The notes beneath the pieces were generated by a model that searched no databases, was not told the DNA's origin, and worked only from the letters and a program-made list of their open reading frames with translations. From Hydrocarboniclastica marina (GTDB lineage Bacteria > Pseudomonadota > Gammaproteobacteria > Pseudomonadales > Oleiphilaceae), in contig NZ_CP031093.1 in NCBI RefSeq assembly GCF_004851605.1, positions 2,356,001 through 2,420,000 on the forward strand: DNA of 64,000 nt. Direction: 5' to 3'. A program made the translations under genes and the position numbers. Numbering within the stretch: the first letter of the stretch is position 1; every line of letters starts with the position of its first letter. Shown here piece after piece: positions 28,031 to 38,634 of the stretch.

Positions 28031-29302
28031 TCATGGGTTCCAGGTGAAGTAGAGAACCGGATAGAGCGATTTGAAATTCTCTTCGTCTTCGCGTTCCTGC
28101 TGAGAGCGTGGCGCACGGGATATCGGCTCGCCGGGTGCCGGGATCGGCATGAAACCCAGGTTGTCCGAACCGGGAGCGGGTTCGTTTTCAGCCCCGTTCA
28201 CCACATCAGCATAGGTTCCCCGGGGGGACTCTGGGGATACCGTCGCGCTGGAGCCGTCCTGGTCCGGGTTAGCTCCCCTGGCCGCCCGAACTTGCTCTTT
28301 TGTGCGCTGCTGCAGGCGACGCTCAAGCGCAAGGTGCTCCTGCAGAAGCTCGAGCTCACCGTTAAAGGCGAGGCGGACCCTAAGGGTATTGGGATGGACG
28401 CGCACGGGTGCGGCTTCGGAGACCGGTTCCATAGCGCCAAGTGCGCGCCGGATCTCCGCATAGGCTGCCAGATCGTCCACACCGCTTATCACAACGTCTA
28501 CCCGTTGCAGATTTCCAGTCGAGCCCGGCGCAACTGCGTACCGTGCGGCCAGCGCCTCCGCCCAGGCTGCAGCGACCGCCTCCGTCACCGCCGCGGGCGA
28601 GTTACCGTCGACGGTACCGTCGAGTGAAACGCCTGCTCCGCGCAAGGACCAACGCGCGCGGAATGCAGAGCCCGATTCCGCAATACGGGCCACGCCTAAC
28701 AGATCTGAGCGGTATGCTTGCGACGCCGCCTCGATGGGAGACATGAACATGCCCCAGATGTCAGACAGCCCGACGATACTCTGTTCGGCCTGATCGTACT
28801 TTGGCAGGACCAGCGGCAGCCCTCTGGCCTCACCAGCAGCCTTCATGGATCGGGTCCATTCGCCACCGCCATCAGCGGTAACCAGCTCTCTGCCGTCGCG
28901 GGATTGGGTGGCAACCCAGGCAAGAATGGCAGGTCGGTTTGCCCCCCAAACGGGTATGCCTATATCCGTCAGCGCGCGGGTGACACCGACCGCGCCAAAA
29001 GTGGCCGCCATCTGTAACGGACCGGCCCGGTCAGAGGACTGCTGGTAACGGTAAGACTGAACCAGATCCCGGGCATTTGCCAGAATCCGCTCGACGCCAT
29101 CGCGCTGCAGCACATCCGAGCTTCCCGCTACCCGGACCAGAACTGTTTCAAGTGCGCGAGCCAGTGCCTGGCCCCGCCGCGCTTCAGAGGTATCCTCAAC
29201 GGGTACCACAGCTTCATAAAGACCTTCCATTGGCACAGCAATCGCTTTAGCGGCGACCAGGAAACTTAACAGTAAAATTGGCAACCAGGTCTTTGTTCTC
29301 AT
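28031..29302 (-). CDS. DUF2066 domain protein, exported
   Basis: A 423-residue protein starting with a signal peptide (MRTKTWLPILLLSFLVAAKA, cleavage near residue 22), so it is probably periplasmic. The DUF2066 region follows (VPVEDTSEARRGQALARALE, then VRVAGSSDVL). The C-terminal ~100 residues are low-complexity and charged. The function of the family is unknown. Conserved position beside purMN and hda in pseudomonads suggests a stable genomic neighbourhood but not a purine role. It is divergent from purM. Confidence 0.85.
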   Translation of the reverse strand: MRTKTWLPILLLSFLVAAKAIAVPMEGLYEAVVPVEDTSEARRGQALARALETVLVRVAGSSDVLQRDGVERILANARDLVQSYRYQQSSDRAGPLQMAATFGAVGVTRALTDIGIPVWGANRPAILAWVATQSRDGRELVTADGGGEWTRSMKAAGEARGLPLVLPKYDQAEQSIVGLSDIWGMFMSPIEAASQAYRSDLLGVARIAESGSAFRARWSLRGAGVSLDGTVDGNSPAAVTEAVAAAWAEALAARYAVAPGSTGNLQRVDVVISGVDDLAAYAEIRRALGAMEPVSEAAPVRVHPNTLRVRLAFNGELELLQEHLALERRLQQRTKEQVRAARGANPDQDGSSATVSPESPRGTYADVVNGAENEPAPGSDNLGFMPIPAPGEPISRAPRSQQEREDEENFKSLYPVLYFTWNP

Positions 29303-29653
29303 GTGTTTTGGCTTTCTCCCGATACGCGGCTGAAATGCGCATGCTACTGCAGATTGTGCTTTGTGAACTGCTCAGAAAAGTGGTTCTCAGGATACAGCAA
29401 GCCTCTCATCGGGGACAGCAGCAGGCCGCAGCGGCGCCTTAAAGCCACTTCGCGCCACCTGTCGCTCGCGACTCGATTCTGCTCGCGGAACGCGCTATGC
29501 AAAAGCGAAACCCATCGCCTGGTCAGGCGCAGGCTCCGGACTTTCGGCGGCATTGCGTGCCGGCAGTTGGTCGCAGCCGGGGTAACTGCTAGAATTCGCG
29601 CCTTCACGTACGCGCCATGCAAGTACACGCCATCCAGTACATGAGAGTTCCCC
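29303..29653. other. Divergent DUF2066 / purM intergenic region
   Basis: A 351-bp gap that must contain the purM promoter (plus) and the DUF2066 promoter (minus). I searched by eye for an E. coli PurR-type palindrome (ACGCAAACGTTTGCGT-like) and a purine riboswitch and found neither. No gene is supported in it. Confidence 0.5.
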
Positions 29654-30709
29654 ATGAGCGATAAGAAACCCTCCCTGAGTTACCGAGATGCTGGCGTCGA
29701 TATAGATGCAGGCAGCGCGCTGGTCGACCGTATCAAATCGACCGCGGCCAGCACCCGTCGACCCGAAGTCATGGGCGGCCTGGGGGGGTTTGGCGCCCTG
29801 TTCGAACTGCCGAAGGGTTATCGGGAGCCGGTATTGATCTCCGGCACGGACGGCGTAGGCACCAAGCTCAAACTGGCCATGGACCTGGGCAAGCATGACA
29901 CCATCGGCATCGATCTGGTGGCCATGTGCGTGAATGACCTGGTGGTCGGTGGAGGTGAACCACTGTTTTTCCTCGACTACTACGCCACCGGCAAACTCAA
30001 CGTCGATGTTGCGGCCGACGTAGTGGCAGGCATCGGCCTCGGCTGCAGCCAGGCCGGCTGTTCGCTGGTCGGCGGCGAGACCGCCGAAATGCCGGGTATG
30101 TACCAGGGCGATGACTACGACCTGGCCGGTTTTTGCGTGGGTATCGTCGAGAAAGCCGACATTATCGACGGCTCTCGCGTTCAGCCGGGCGATTCACTGA
30201 TAGGTATAGCCTCCAGTGGTGCTCATTCCAATGGGTATTCACTGATCAGGAAGATCATCGAGGTCAGCCATGCTGACCTGAGCCAGACTGTAGACGGCAG
30301 GCCTCTGACTGAAAGCCTGCTCGAGCCGACCCGCATCTACGTGAAGCCTTTGCTGGAATTGATCAAGCGATGTGATGTGCGGGCGCTCTGCCACATCACC
30401 GGCGGCGGCCTCCCCGAGAATCTGCCCCGGGTGCTGCCGGACGGCACCACTGCCGTAATCGATACCGGCAGCTGGCAGTGGCCGGGAATTTTCTCGTGGC
30501 TGCAGGACCAGGGCGGCGTCAGCACAGCCGAAATGTACCGTACTTTTAACTGTGGCGTCGGCATGGTGGTTTGCGTGCCCGCAGACCAGCTGGAGCCAGC
30601 GCTCAAACACCTTGCGGAACTGGGTGAGCGGGCGTGGCGGATAGGTGCTATCGAGGCCGGTGATGGCGCGGCCACCGTTCGCTTTGAGTCTGGCACCGCC
30701 AGCCAATGA
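29654..30709 (+). CDS. purM: Phosphoribosylformylglycinamidine cyclo-ligase
   Basis: Closes the imidazole ring to form AIR, the fifth step of purine synthesis. It has 351 residues, standard for PurM. The start [20 protein letters not shown] (in part) is the family hallmark; the metal/ATP site is in [15 protein letters not shown] (about 58-72), and the conserved [12 protein letters not shown] lies near 143. The stop codon overlaps the start of purN in ATGA, indicating translational coupling. Confidence 0.97.
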   Translation: MSDKKPSLSYRDAGVDIDAGSALVDRIKSTAASTRRPEVMGGLGGFGALFELPKGYREPVLISGTDGVGTKLKLAMDLGKHDTIGIDLVAMCVNDLVVGGGEPLFFLDYYATGKLNVDVAADVVAGIGLGCSQAGCSLVGGETAEMPGMYQGDDYDLAGFCVGIVEKADIIDGSRVQPGDSLIGIASSGAHSNGYSLIRKIIEVSHADLSQTVDGRPLTESLLEPTRIYVKPLLELIKRCDVRALCHITGGGLPENLPRVLPDGTTAVIDTGSWQWPGIFSWLQDQGGVSTAEMYRTFNCGVGMVVCVPADQLEPALKHLAELGERAWRIGAIEAGDGAATVRFESGTASQ

Positions 30710-31359
30710 CCGACAGCTCGACCCCCTGCCGGATCGTTGTGCTGCTTTCCGGCAACGGCTCCAATCTGCAGGCCATTATCAACCACTTCCAGGAAAGCAC
30801 ATCGGTGACCATCGCCGCGGTGCTGTCCAACCGTGCTGATGCGCAGGGGCTCAACCGGGCCCGCGCAGCTGGAATCCCGACCCGGGTGGTTGCCAAGGCC
30901 GACCATGTCACGCGAGAAGATTTCGACACTGCGCTGGCGACAGAGATCGAGCACTTCCAGCCCGATTTTATCGCTCTCGCGGGCTTCATGCGCATCCTGA
31001 CCCCTGCCTTTGTTGATAGATACGAAGGCCGCTTGCTTAACATCCATCCCTCGCTTCTGCCACGCTACCGCGGGCTGGACACCCATCAGCGGGCACTGGA
31101 TGCCGGCGACCCAGAACACGGCGCGACCGTCCACTTCGTCACAGCTGAGCTCGATGGCGGCCCGTCCATTCTTCAGGCCCGCGTACCCATCGAGCCTGGC
31201 GATTCACCCGAAGCCCTGGCGGCGCGCGTGCTGGAGCGTGAACACCAGATCTACCCCATGGCCATACAGTGGCTTTGTGAAGGACGACTACGCTGGCGGG
31301 ACCATATGGCCTGGCTGGACGGGGAACCGCTGAGCACGGCTGTTGTCGTACAGGCGTAA
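30706..31359 (+). CDS. purN: Phosphoribosylglycinamide formyltransferase
   Basis: Transfers a formyl group from 10-formyl-THF to GAR, the third step of purine synthesis. It has 217 residues. The catalytic Asn-His pair is in [20 protein letters not shown] (near residue 106), with [14 protein letters not shown] carrying the conserved Asp near 144. [12 protein letters not shown] near the N-terminus binds the phosphoribosyl substrate. It overlaps purM by 4 bp, and the DUF3108 gene follows 176 bp later. Confidence 0.96.
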   Translation: MTDSSTPCRIVVLLSGNGSNLQAIINHFQESTSVTIAAVLSNRADAQGLNRARAAGIPTRVVAKADHVTREDFDTALATEIEHFQPDFIALAGFMRILTPAFVDRYEGRLLNIHPSLLPRYRGLDTHQRALDAGDPEHGATVHFVTAELDGGPSILQARVPIEPGDSPEALAARVLEREHQIYPMAIQWLCEGRLRWRDHMAWLDGEPLSTAVVVQA

Positions 31360-31535
31360 CCCGTCATCAGCGAGGTGCCTTGCCTGCAACAGCAGCCTCC
31401 TCTGACCCATGGATTGTTGCTACAGTCGGGGAAGCGCTGCCGTTACAGGCAAAACCAACGACAGCTACCTGCGGTATACGTTAACCTAGCGATCTTATCC
31501 GTCCGTTCCCGAACCCTGATCGAACAATCTGGAGT

Positions 31536-32375
31536 GTGCTTCCGCTTATGTACTCAAGCCTTCGCCATCTCTTGCCTTCGGCCCTTACCCTGATGTTTCT
31601 CCTATGCCTGAGCATGGTTGATACCGCGCGCGCAGAACAAGCGCTCCAGGACCCGGACCAGGATCAAACGCAACCAGAGCAAGAGCAGGCCCCGGACGCG
31701 ACGAATGCAGTGCCGGCCACGGAGCTGAACCCCATAAAAGCCAAATACAGCGCCAGCCTTGAAAAAGGTATTCCGTTCAATGGCAGCGCCACGCGCTCAC
31801 TGAAGCAGCGCGACGACGGGCTTTGGGAATACCGATTCTATGTTGACTCATTCATAGCCGACATCCGGGAATCGCTTTTGCTGGAGTGGAACGGGCACCA
31901 GGTTATCCCTCTTGAGTACCGCTACGAACTGAGCGGCTGGATGATTCCCGATCGCGCGGCCAAACTGGATTTTGACTGGAACAAATACCGGGTTCGCAAC
32001 GATATCAAAGACAAGCCCTGGTACATGGACATCCACCGGGGCGTGCTCGATAAGCTGGGGTTCCAGCTGCAGCTCAGGCAGGATCTCAAAGCCGGCAAAC
32101 GCCGCATGATTTATGAGATAGCCGATGGCGGCAAGCTGAAGGAGTATGAGTTCAGCGTGGTCGGCGACAGAAAGCTCAAGACCAAGAACCACGGCACTGT
32201 GGACACGGTGTTAGTGGAAAAAGTGCGCGAACCCTACAAGAAGCGAGAAACCCATCTCTGGTTTGCGCCCGAGTGGGACTATCTGCTGGTACGAATGGTC
32301 CAGGTCGAGAGCGACGGCACGCGCTACGAGATCAACCTGGACGAAGCCCGGCTGCCCGATAAACGGATAGAATAG
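31536..32375 (+). CDS. DUF3108 domain protein, exported
   Basis: A 279-residue protein with a signal peptide (hydrophobic core LTLMFLLCLSMVDTARA, cleavage near residue 33) and a Gln/Asp/Pro-rich linker, then the DUF3108 domain over about 60-275, which is rich in beta-strand pattern (YRYELSGWMIPDRAAKLDFD in part). Start could also be Met5. Members are predicted periplasmic or outer-membrane-associated beta-proteins of unknown role. The gene follows purMN in pseudomonads too, so its place is conserved. It is convergent with avtA. Confidence 0.85.
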   Translation: MLPLMYSSLRHLLPSALTLMFLLCLSMVDTARAEQALQDPDQDQTQPEQEQAPDATNAVPATELNPIKAKYSASLEKGIPFNGSATRSLKQRDDGLWEYRFYVDSFIADIRESLLLEWNGHQVIPLEYRYELSGWMIPDRAAKLDFDWNKYRVRNDIKDKPWYMDIHRGVLDKLGFQLQLRQDLKAGKRRMIYEIADGGKLKEYEFSVVGDRKLKTKNHGTVDTVLVEKVREPYKKRETHLWFAPEWDYLLVRMVQVESDGTRYEINLDEARLPDKRIE

Positions 32376-32417
32376 CCCCGCTCAGAAGACCTTCGGGTAA
32401 AGGGCAAAGCGGGCGCT

Positions 32418-33692
32418 TCACGCCTCGCCGTCGTAGGCGCGCCGCACTTCCTCGGCAATGATATGCAGGCCCTGGGCTACCTGGTCATCATCCTGCGAGT
32501 AAGTCACTCGCAGGCATTCCTGACGGTGCCGCCAATGGTCAACGGGTAGCCCCGGAAAGAAGTAATGCCCGGATACCACAAGAACCCCGCGCATCTTCAA
32601 GCGCTGGTATAGCACTTCACTGGTAATGGGCAGATCTGGAAACCATAGCCAGAGAAACATGGCGCCTTCCGGTTCGTGAACAAACCAGGGATAGCCTTCC
32701 CCCATGGCAGCGCTAAATGTAGCAACAGCCCGCTCCATTTTCGCCCGGTAGAATGGTCCAATCACATCCCGGGATAAACGCAGAATCTCCCCGCTACGCA
32801 CCATATCCTCGGCCAGCATTGCGCCAAAGCTGCCAGTAGCCAGGTTCATGATGGCATTGACGCTCGCGAGCGCCTTGATCACAGGCTCCGCAGCGATGAC
32901 GATACCCGTGCGGGCAGCGGGTAAACCCAGTTTCGACAGACTGAGGCAGAAAATGATGTTCTCGTTCCAGTGCGCCGTTGCGTCTACATAAAGCAGCCCG
33001 GGGAACGGCGCCCCGTAGGCAGCGTCGACGATCAGTGGAATGTCCCACTGCCGGGCGAGGGCTTCCAGCCGCGCCATCTCGCCGTCAGTAACCACATTTC
33101 CAGTCGGATTGGTCGGCCGGGAGACGCAGATGGCACCAGTCTCTTCCGTGACCTGCAGCTGGTCAAAATCGACCCGGTACTTGAAACGGTGCTCCCCGTG
33201 AAAATCGATCTCCGGCCGCACAGAACGGAAGGTGCCCTCGTAAAGCCCAGCATCACTGTAGCCGATGTATTCCGGCGCGAGCGGTAGCAATATGTGGCGC
33301 GGTTGCCCGGCATCGCCGGCAGGCCTTGGCCCGGCAAACATATTAAAGAGCATGAAGAATGCCGCCTGACTGCCATTGGTCAGGCCGATATTGCCCGGCT
33401 TGAGCCCCCAGCTGTATTCGCGGTTCAGCAACTCAACCAGCGCACCAATGAACTGCTTTTCGCCCTGGGGCGGATCGTAAGTGCCGACAAGGCGCTTAAC
33501 TGCGGCCTCATCATTGGCGAGCCTCTGCAGTTCACGCTGGAACAGCGCTTGAACCGGCGGGACGTTGCCGGGGTTGCCGCCGCCCATCATGATCATGTCG
33601 TCGCCGGAGGCCATCGCGTTGCCGAGATCATCCATCAGCGAACTGATGCCGGCGTCAGCGGAAAACTTCTGGCCAAAGGCTGAAAGTTTCAT
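32418..33692 (-). CDS. avtA: Valine-pyruvate aminotransferase
   Basis: A PLP enzyme that interconverts valine/2-ketoisovalerate and alanine/pyruvate. It has 424 residues, matching AvtA. MIMMGGGNPGNVPPV near the N-terminus, the Asn/Pro site in SRPTNPTGNVV, the Asp in LIVDAAYGAPFPGL and the PLP-lysine region CLSLSKLGLPAARTGI are all visible. The start overlaps the stop of the upstream DUF416 gene by 4 bp (ATGA), so the pair is coupled. Confidence 0.93.
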   Translation of the reverse strand: MKLSAFGQKFSADAGISSLMDDLGNAMASGDDMIMMGGGNPGNVPPVQALFQRELQRLANDEAAVKRLVGTYDPPQGEKQFIGALVELLNREYSWGLKPGNIGLTNGSQAAFFMLFNMFAGPRPAGDAGQPRHILLPLAPEYIGYSDAGLYEGTFRSVRPEIDFHGEHRFKYRVDFDQLQVTEETGAICVSRPTNPTGNVVTDGEMARLEALARQWDIPLIVDAAYGAPFPGLLYVDATAHWNENIIFCLSLSKLGLPAARTGIVIAAEPVIKALASVNAIMNLATGSFGAMLAEDMVRSGEILRLSRDVIGPFYRAKMERAVATFSAAMGEGYPWFVHEPEGAMFLWLWFPDLPITSEVLYQRLKMRGVLVVSGHYFFPGLPVDHWRHRQECLRVTYSQDDDQVAQGLHIIAEEVRRAYDGEA

Positions 33693-34297
33693 TGAGGGTC
33701 AGCATCCAGGCCAAGTCCAAGATTACTGACACCGTCGTTGGCAGCGGTGGCCTTCAGCGCTTCAACCCATGCTTCGTCCGTCGACCGGGCCTCGCCCAGC
33801 ATTTCGAGCAGAAACTCCTGAAATCCCCGCTCAGCCTGCATCAGCTCGTGGCCCTCAAACAGGTCAACCAGCGCATCCTCATCCAGGCCTTCACCCTCGC
33901 TGAACTCAATAAACGTCATCACGACGGCGAATGATGCTGCTGAGGCAGCCGCTGCACGCGGCTTGTCAGGGTTTACGCGGCACAGGAACGCCTGCTCGAG
34001 CAACTCCACCATGGTGAGCGCTGGCTGGACACCGTACACCTCATGGGCGTCCGGGTCTGGCGCGCAGTGGGAGAGATGGGTCAGTAGCTGGAAAACGTCC
34101 AGATCATGGTCACGGCTGCCGAGCATTTCCCAGCCCTGGTCTAGCAGTTTCCTTACCCGCGCCCCGTGGTCGGGCGCCGTGAGCTCGGCGAAAAGGGCAA
34201 AATTGGGGTAGTTGCGCTCCGCGAGGGCGAGAATAAAGCCATACTCCCGCCAGCTCCGCAGTTGTCCCAGGCGTTTTTCGAACTGCTTTGGTTTCAA
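33689..34297 (-). CDS. DUF416 (YjaG-like) protein
   Basis: A 202-residue cytoplasmic protein of the DUF416 family. The start KPKQFEKRLGQLRSWREYGF and the later FAELTAPDHGARVRKLLDQGWEML (in part) are typical of E. coli YjaG and its relatives. It is predicted all-helical and acidic. No function is established. It is coupled to avtA by a 4-bp overlap and follows dcd by 110 bp, a gap that holds a tandem repeat. Confidence 0.8.
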   Translation of the reverse strand: MKPKQFEKRLGQLRSWREYGFILALAERNYPNFALFAELTAPDHGARVRKLLDQGWEMLGSRDHDLDVFQLLTHLSHCAPDPDAHEVYGVQPALTMVELLEQAFLCRVNPDKPRAAAASAASFAVVMTFIEFSEGEGLDEDALVDLFEGHELMQAERGFQEFLLEMLGEARSTDEAWVEALKATAANDGVSNLGLGLDADPQ

Positions 34298-34350
34298 AAT
34301 TGGCTTCCTTGAGAGCGACTGGTGTCACGAGAGCCCTGACTGCGCCACTT

Positions 34351-34418
34351 AGTTACTCAGGTGCGGGAGTTACTCAGGTGCGGGGGTTACTCAGGTGCCG
34401 GGGTTACTCAGGTGCGAG
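34351..34418. repeat. Four 17-bp tandem repeats at the dcd stop codon
   Basis: The unit (a/g)gttactcaggtgcggg occurs four times head to tail at 34351, 34368, 34385 and 34402; the first two are identical and the others differ at one to three positions. The copy at 34402-34418 contains the dcd stop codon and last codons, so the array looks like repeated duplication of the gene's 3' end into the spacer toward DUF416. Confidence 0.9.
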
Positions 34419-34977
34419 GCAGCGTCACCCCGCGCTGCCCCATGTATTTTCCCTTACGGTCGCGATAGCTCGTCTCGCAAATCTCGTCTGATTCGAAGAA
34501 GAGCATCTGCGCGACCCCCTCATTCGCGTATATTTTGGCCGGCAGGTTGGTGGTATTGGAAAACTCAAGCGTTACCTGGCCCTCCCACTCCGGTTCAAGC
34601 GGCGTGACGTTGACGATAATGCCGCAACGGGCATAGGTTGATTTGCCCAGGCATATGGTCAGCACGCTGCGGGGGATCCGGAAATACTCCACGGTTTGCG
34701 CCAGCGCGAAGCTGTTTGGCGGAATGATGCAGACATCAGCAGTCACATCGACAAAACTGGTTTCGTCGAAATTCTTGGGATCAACAGTAGCCGAATGCAC
34801 ATTCGTGAAGATCTTGAACTCGCGACTACAGCGCACATCGTAGCCATAGCTTGAGGTTCCGTAGGAAATAACCCGACCACCTTCGGCGTTGGCGCGCACC
34901 TGCCCCGCCTCGAACGGTTCGATCATCTGATGTTCCTGGGCCATCCGCTTGATCCAGCGGTCGGATTTAATACTCAT
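34408..34977 (-). CDS. dcd: dCTP deaminase
   Basis: Deaminates dCTP to dUTP, feeding thymidylate synthesis. It has 189 residues. The sequence [19 protein letters not shown] starts the family, with [20 protein letters not shown] (about 110-129) carrying the Ser/Arg and catalytic Glu sites and [18 protein letters not shown] following. This is the Pseudomonas-type form, which differs in detail from the E. coli enzyme. Its final codons lie inside a 17-bp tandem repeat. It lies between mrp (upstream, 168 bp) and DUF416. Confidence 0.95.
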   Translation of the reverse strand: MSIKSDRWIKRMAQEHQMIEPFEAGQVRANAEGGRVISYGTSSYGYDVRCSREFKIFTNVHSATVDPKNFDETSFVDVTADVCIIPPNSFALAQTVEYFRIPRSVLTICLGKSTYARCGIIVNVTPLEPEWEGQVTLEFSNTTNLPAKIYANEGVAQMLFFESDEICETSYRDRKGKYMGQRGVTLPRT

Positions 34978-35145
34978 GGGTGCTTACCTAACCTAGTCCG
35001 ATGAAGCCCGCCAGTTTACCCGCCGGTACCTGAAACCGCCAAACCCAACCGCTGGTTATCAGCCGGTTCGGTTTGGCGGCAGTTCGTCATTAACGGAAGC
35101 CCTGGCGGCCCCGGCCGAAGTCGTACCGCCACTAAAGGAACAGGC

Positions 35146-36243
35146 TTAGTCATCGCTGATTGAAATACTGGGAATCGGCGCGTGCAGGTTGCGGTCGCGC
35201 CGGGATAAGCTTGCCCCTACTCGACGGGCAATATCCCGGTACAACATGGCCACTTCGGAGTCGGGCTCGTTGATGACCGTCGGCCGTCCGGAATCAGTCT
35301 GCTCGCGAATGGTCATGTGCAGCGGCAGCTGGCCGAGCAGCTCGGTCCCGTATTCGTTGGCGACCCGCTCACCGCCGCCGGTCCCGAACAGCGCTTCGTG
35401 GTGACCACAGTTACTGCAAATGTGGGTGCTCATGTTTTCCACGACGCCCAAAACCGGGATATCAACCTTGCGGAACATTTCTATCCCTTTCTTGCAGTCC
35501 AGCAAGGCGATGTCCTGGGGCGTCGTCACGATAACCGCACCCGTGACCGGCACCTTCTGCGCGAGGGTCAATTGGATGTCACCCGTACCTGGCGGCATGT
35601 CGACCACCAGATAATCAAGGTCATCCCAGAGCGTCTGGTTGAGCAACTGCTGGAGTGCGCCGCTGACCATGGGGCCGCGCCAGACCATGGGGGTCTTGTC
35701 AGTGACCAGGAAGGCCATCGACATGGCCTGCACGCCATGGGCTTCGACCGGTACAAAATACTTGTCCTGCTTGGTCTGTGGCCGTGTGTTTTCTGGAATG
35801 CCGAGCATCATACCGACGCTGGGGCCGTATATATCCGCGTCCAGAATGCCAGTCCGGGCGCCTTCTTTCGCCAGGGCCAGGGCCAGGTTAACCGCTGTGG
35901 TCGATTTACCGACCCCGCCCTTGCCGGACGCGACTGCGACAATATTGCGAACGTTGCCCAACGATTGCAGTTCACCCTGGGCCTGATGCGTGCGAATTTT
36001 CTGCCGGGCGCTGACGTTAACTGTTTCTACCCCGGGCACATTCTCAATCACAGTGGTAAGCACTTGTTTCATACCGCCCAGGATGCCCTCGCAGGGATAA
36101 CCCAGCTCGACATCCACCGTTACGGTACTGCCGTCAATATCCAGGCGCTTGACTGCATCAAGTGACAACAGGTCCTGGTGCAGGTATGGGTCCTGGTAGG
36201 TGCGAATCGCCGCTTCGATGGCGTTACGGTCGATGGCGGACAT
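35146..36243 (-). CDS. apbC: Iron-sulfur cluster carrier Mrp/ApbC
   Basis: A P-loop NTPase that carries and transfers Fe-S clusters. It has 365 residues: an N-terminal MIP18-like (DUF59) domain over about 1-90 and an NBP35-type ATPase domain after about 95 with deviant Walker A SGKGGVGKSTTAVN. The cluster-binding CxxC is in HICSNCGHHEALFG (near residue 275). It is divergent from metG across 296 bp; the metG/apbC pairing is conserved across gammaproteobacteria. Confidence 0.94.
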   Translation of the reverse strand: MSAIDRNAIEAAIRTYQDPYLHQDLLSLDAVKRLDIDGSTVTVDVELGYPCEGILGGMKQVLTTVIENVPGVETVNVSARQKIRTHQAQGELQSLGNVRNIVAVASGKGGVGKSTTAVNLALALAKEGARTGILDADIYGPSVGMMLGIPENTRPQTKQDKYFVPVEAHGVQAMSMAFLVTDKTPMVWRGPMVSGALQQLLNQTLWDDLDYLVVDMPPGTGDIQLTLAQKVPVTGAVIVTTPQDIALLDCKKGIEMFRKVDIPVLGVVENMSTHICSNCGHHEALFGTGGGERVANEYGTELLGQLPLHMTIREQTDSGRPTVINEPDSEVAMLYRDIARRVGASLSRRDRNLHAPIPSISISDD

Positions 36244-36539
36244 AAGATCTCCAGCGCAGTGAGGTGAAACCGGCCGCTATAAAAAGCAGGCGTTGCTATT
36301 GCAGGAAGTCTACTGTTTTCAAACCTGCGCGAATAGCGTCAGGCCCGTCATTACTTGGCTCCAAGCGGATTTCGGGGGTGAAAATCGGCTCTGGCGGGAG
36401 TATCATCTCTGTCCCTTTTGAATTTCAGCCGCGTCTGCAAAGCGCTTACGCCCTTGCCAGCAAAACCCTTGGCGCCCGAACGGCCCGAGCCAGCGCCTGA
36501 AAATCACACCCGCGTTTAACCGTAAACCATGAGCTTTCT

Positions 36540-38609
36540 ATGACCGCAAGCCCGACAGCCTCAACGCCCGAGCCCCGTCGCGACATTCTGGTGACCAGCG
36601 CCCTGCCCTATGCCAACGGTCCGATTCACCTCGGCCATTTGCTGGAATATATCCAGACCGATATCTGGGTCCGTTTCCAGAAGCGCCGCGGCCAGAACTG
36701 TATCTACGTCTGCGCGGACGACGCCCATGGCACAGCAATCATGTTGCGTGCGGAACGCGAGGGTATCACCCCGGAAGCGCTGATCGACCGTATAAACGCG
36801 GAACACCGTGAAGATTTCGCCGGGTTTCTGGTGGGTTTCGATAATTACTATTCCACCCACTCCCCTGAGAATGAACGGTTCTCCAGCCTGATATACCAGC
36901 GCCTGCGCGACAACGGGCATATTGCGGTCCGGGAGATTACCCAGGCGTTTGACCCTGAGAAGCAGATGTTCCTGGCCGACCGGTTCATCAAAGGAACCTG
37001 CCCCAAGTGCAAGTCAGAGGACCAGTACGGGGACAACTGTGAAGTCTGCGGTGCCACCTATACGCCGATGGAGCTGATCGATCCACGCTCGGCCATTTCC
37101 GGCGCCAGACCTGTTGAAAAGGGCTCTGAGCACTATTTCTTCCGGCTGCCGGAGTTTACAGTGTTCCTGCGCGACTGGACCCGCAGCGGCACGCTGCAAC
37201 CCCAGGTTGCAAATAAACTGGCAGAGTGGCTTGATGCAGGCCTGCAGGACTGGGACATCAGTCGCGACGCCCCCTACTTCGGTTTTGAAATTCCGGGCGC
37301 GCCGGGCAAATTTTTCTACGTCTGGCTCGACGCGCCAATCGGCTACCTCGCAAGTTTCGAAAACCTCTGCCAGCGCCGTGAAGATCTCGACTTCGACCAT
37401 TTCTGGAAACCGGGCTCCAGCGCCGAGGTGTATCACTTCATTGGCAAGGACATCATCAATTTTCACGCCCTGTTCTGGCCGGCCATGCTCCACAGCGCCG
37501 AGCTGCGCACGCCGACGGCCGTTTACGCCCATGGCTTTGTGACTGTAAATGGCAAAAAGATGTCCAAGTCCCGTGGCACCTTCATCATGGCCCGAACATA
37601 TCTGGACCACCTGGATCCGGAGTACCTGCGGTACTACTTCGCCGCCAAGCTGACCGCCCATGTAGACGACCTCGACCTCAACCTTGAAGATTTTGCCCAG
37701 CGAGTCAACTCCGACCTGGTTGGCAAGGTGGTCAATATCGCCAGCCGAACGGCTGGTTTCATCTCGAAGAAATTCGACGGTCGTCTCTCGACGGAGCTGA
37801 GCGAACCCGATCTGTTGGCCCGTTTCGTCAGCGCCGGCGAGGAGATCGCCCAGTGCTACGAAAACCGCGAGTTCAGCCGTGCCATGAGGCTGGTGATGGA
37901 ATTGGCCGACCAAGCCAATCTGTACGTCAACGATGAGGCGCCCTGGGTGCTGGCGAAGAACGCGGATACCCTGCCGCAGGTCCAGGCGATCTGCACCAAC
38001 GCCCTGAATATGTTCCGGGTGCTGATGACCTATCTGGCCCCCGTGCTTCCGGCGACGGCTGCCCGGGCTGAGGCGTTCCTCAACTGTTCCCTGGACTGGC
38101 ACGAGCGCGGCGACTATCTGCTTGATCATGGCGTAGAGCCCTTCAAACCGATGATGCAGCGGATCGATATGAGCCAGATCGAAGCCATGCTGTCCTCAAC
38201 CCGTCAGGATCTGCCCCCGGCGTCGGAAACACCGGCTGAGCAGCCCGGCAAAGACACTGTAAAACCGGCTGCACCGCTGGCTGACGAGATCACCTTCGAC
38301 GACTTTGCCAAAGTTGACCTTCGCATTGCCCGGATCGTCAACGCCGAGCACGTGGAAGGCGCCGATAAACTCCTGCGGCTGACCCTCGACATCGGTGTGG
38401 CAGAGCGACAGGTATTTGCCGGCATAAAAACCGCGTACCGCCCCGAGGAACTGCAGGGCCGGCTAACTGTCATGGTAGCCAACCTCAAACCCCGCAAAAT
38501 GAAGTTTGGCATGTCCGAGGGCATGGTTCTGGCGGCGGGTCCCGGAGGCAAGGATATCTGGTTGCTGGCCCCGGATGACGGCGCCGAGCCCGGCATGCGA
38601 GTAATGTGA
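36540..38609 (+). CDS. metG: Methionyl-tRNA synthetase
   Basis: Charges initiator and elongator tRNA-Met. It has 689 residues. HIGH motif HLGH is at 30-33, the zinc knuckle is CPKC...CEVC near 146-165, and KMSKS is at 340-344. After the anticodon-binding domain, a linker rich in Pro/Glu/Ala (about 560-585) leads to a C-terminal tRNA-binding (EMAP/Trbp111-like) domain over about 590-689 ([19 protein letters not shown]), which dimerises the enzyme. It is followed 25 bp later by rsxA, so read-through into the rsx operon is possible. Confidence 0.97.
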   Translation: MTASPTASTPEPRRDILVTSALPYANGPIHLGHLLEYIQTDIWVRFQKRRGQNCIYVCADDAHGTAIMLRAEREGITPEALIDRINAEHREDFAGFLVGFDNYYSTHSPENERFSSLIYQRLRDNGHIAVREITQAFDPEKQMFLADRFIKGTCPKCKSEDQYGDNCEVCGATYTPMELIDPRSAISGARPVEKGSEHYFFRLPEFTVFLRDWTRSGTLQPQVANKLAEWLDAGLQDWDISRDAPYFGFEIPGAPGKFFYVWLDAPIGYLASFENLCQRREDLDFDHFWKPGSSAEVYHFIGKDIINFHALFWPAMLHSAELRTPTAVYAHGFVTVNGKKMSKSRGTFIMARTYLDHLDPEYLRYYFAAKLTAHVDDLDLNLEDFAQRVNSDLVGKVVNIASRTAGFISKKFDGRLSTELSEPDLLARFVSAGEEIAQCYENREFSRAMRLVMELADQANLYVNDEAPWVLAKNADTLPQVQAICTNALNMFRVLMTYLAPVLPATAARAEAFLNCSLDWHERGDYLLDHGVEPFKPMMQRIDMSQIEAMLSSTRQDLPPASETPAEQPGKDTVKPAAPLADEITFDDFAKVDLRIARIVNAEHVEGADKLLRLTLDIGVAERQVFAGIKTAYRPEELQGRLTVMVANLKPRKMKFGMSEGMVLAAGPGGKDIWLLAPDDGAEPGMRVM

Positions 38610-38634
38610 TGATGGCAACGAACACCGGCGGGAC

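Noticed and set aside
29303-29653. A PurR operator or purine riboswitch ahead of purM
   Set aside because: No palindrome of the PurR type and no conserved riboswitch core could be found by eye.
32376-32417. Bidirectional terminator between DUF3108 and avtA
   Set aside because: Only a 6-bp cccgct/agcggg stem with a 25-nt loop and no T-run is present, too weak to list as a feature.
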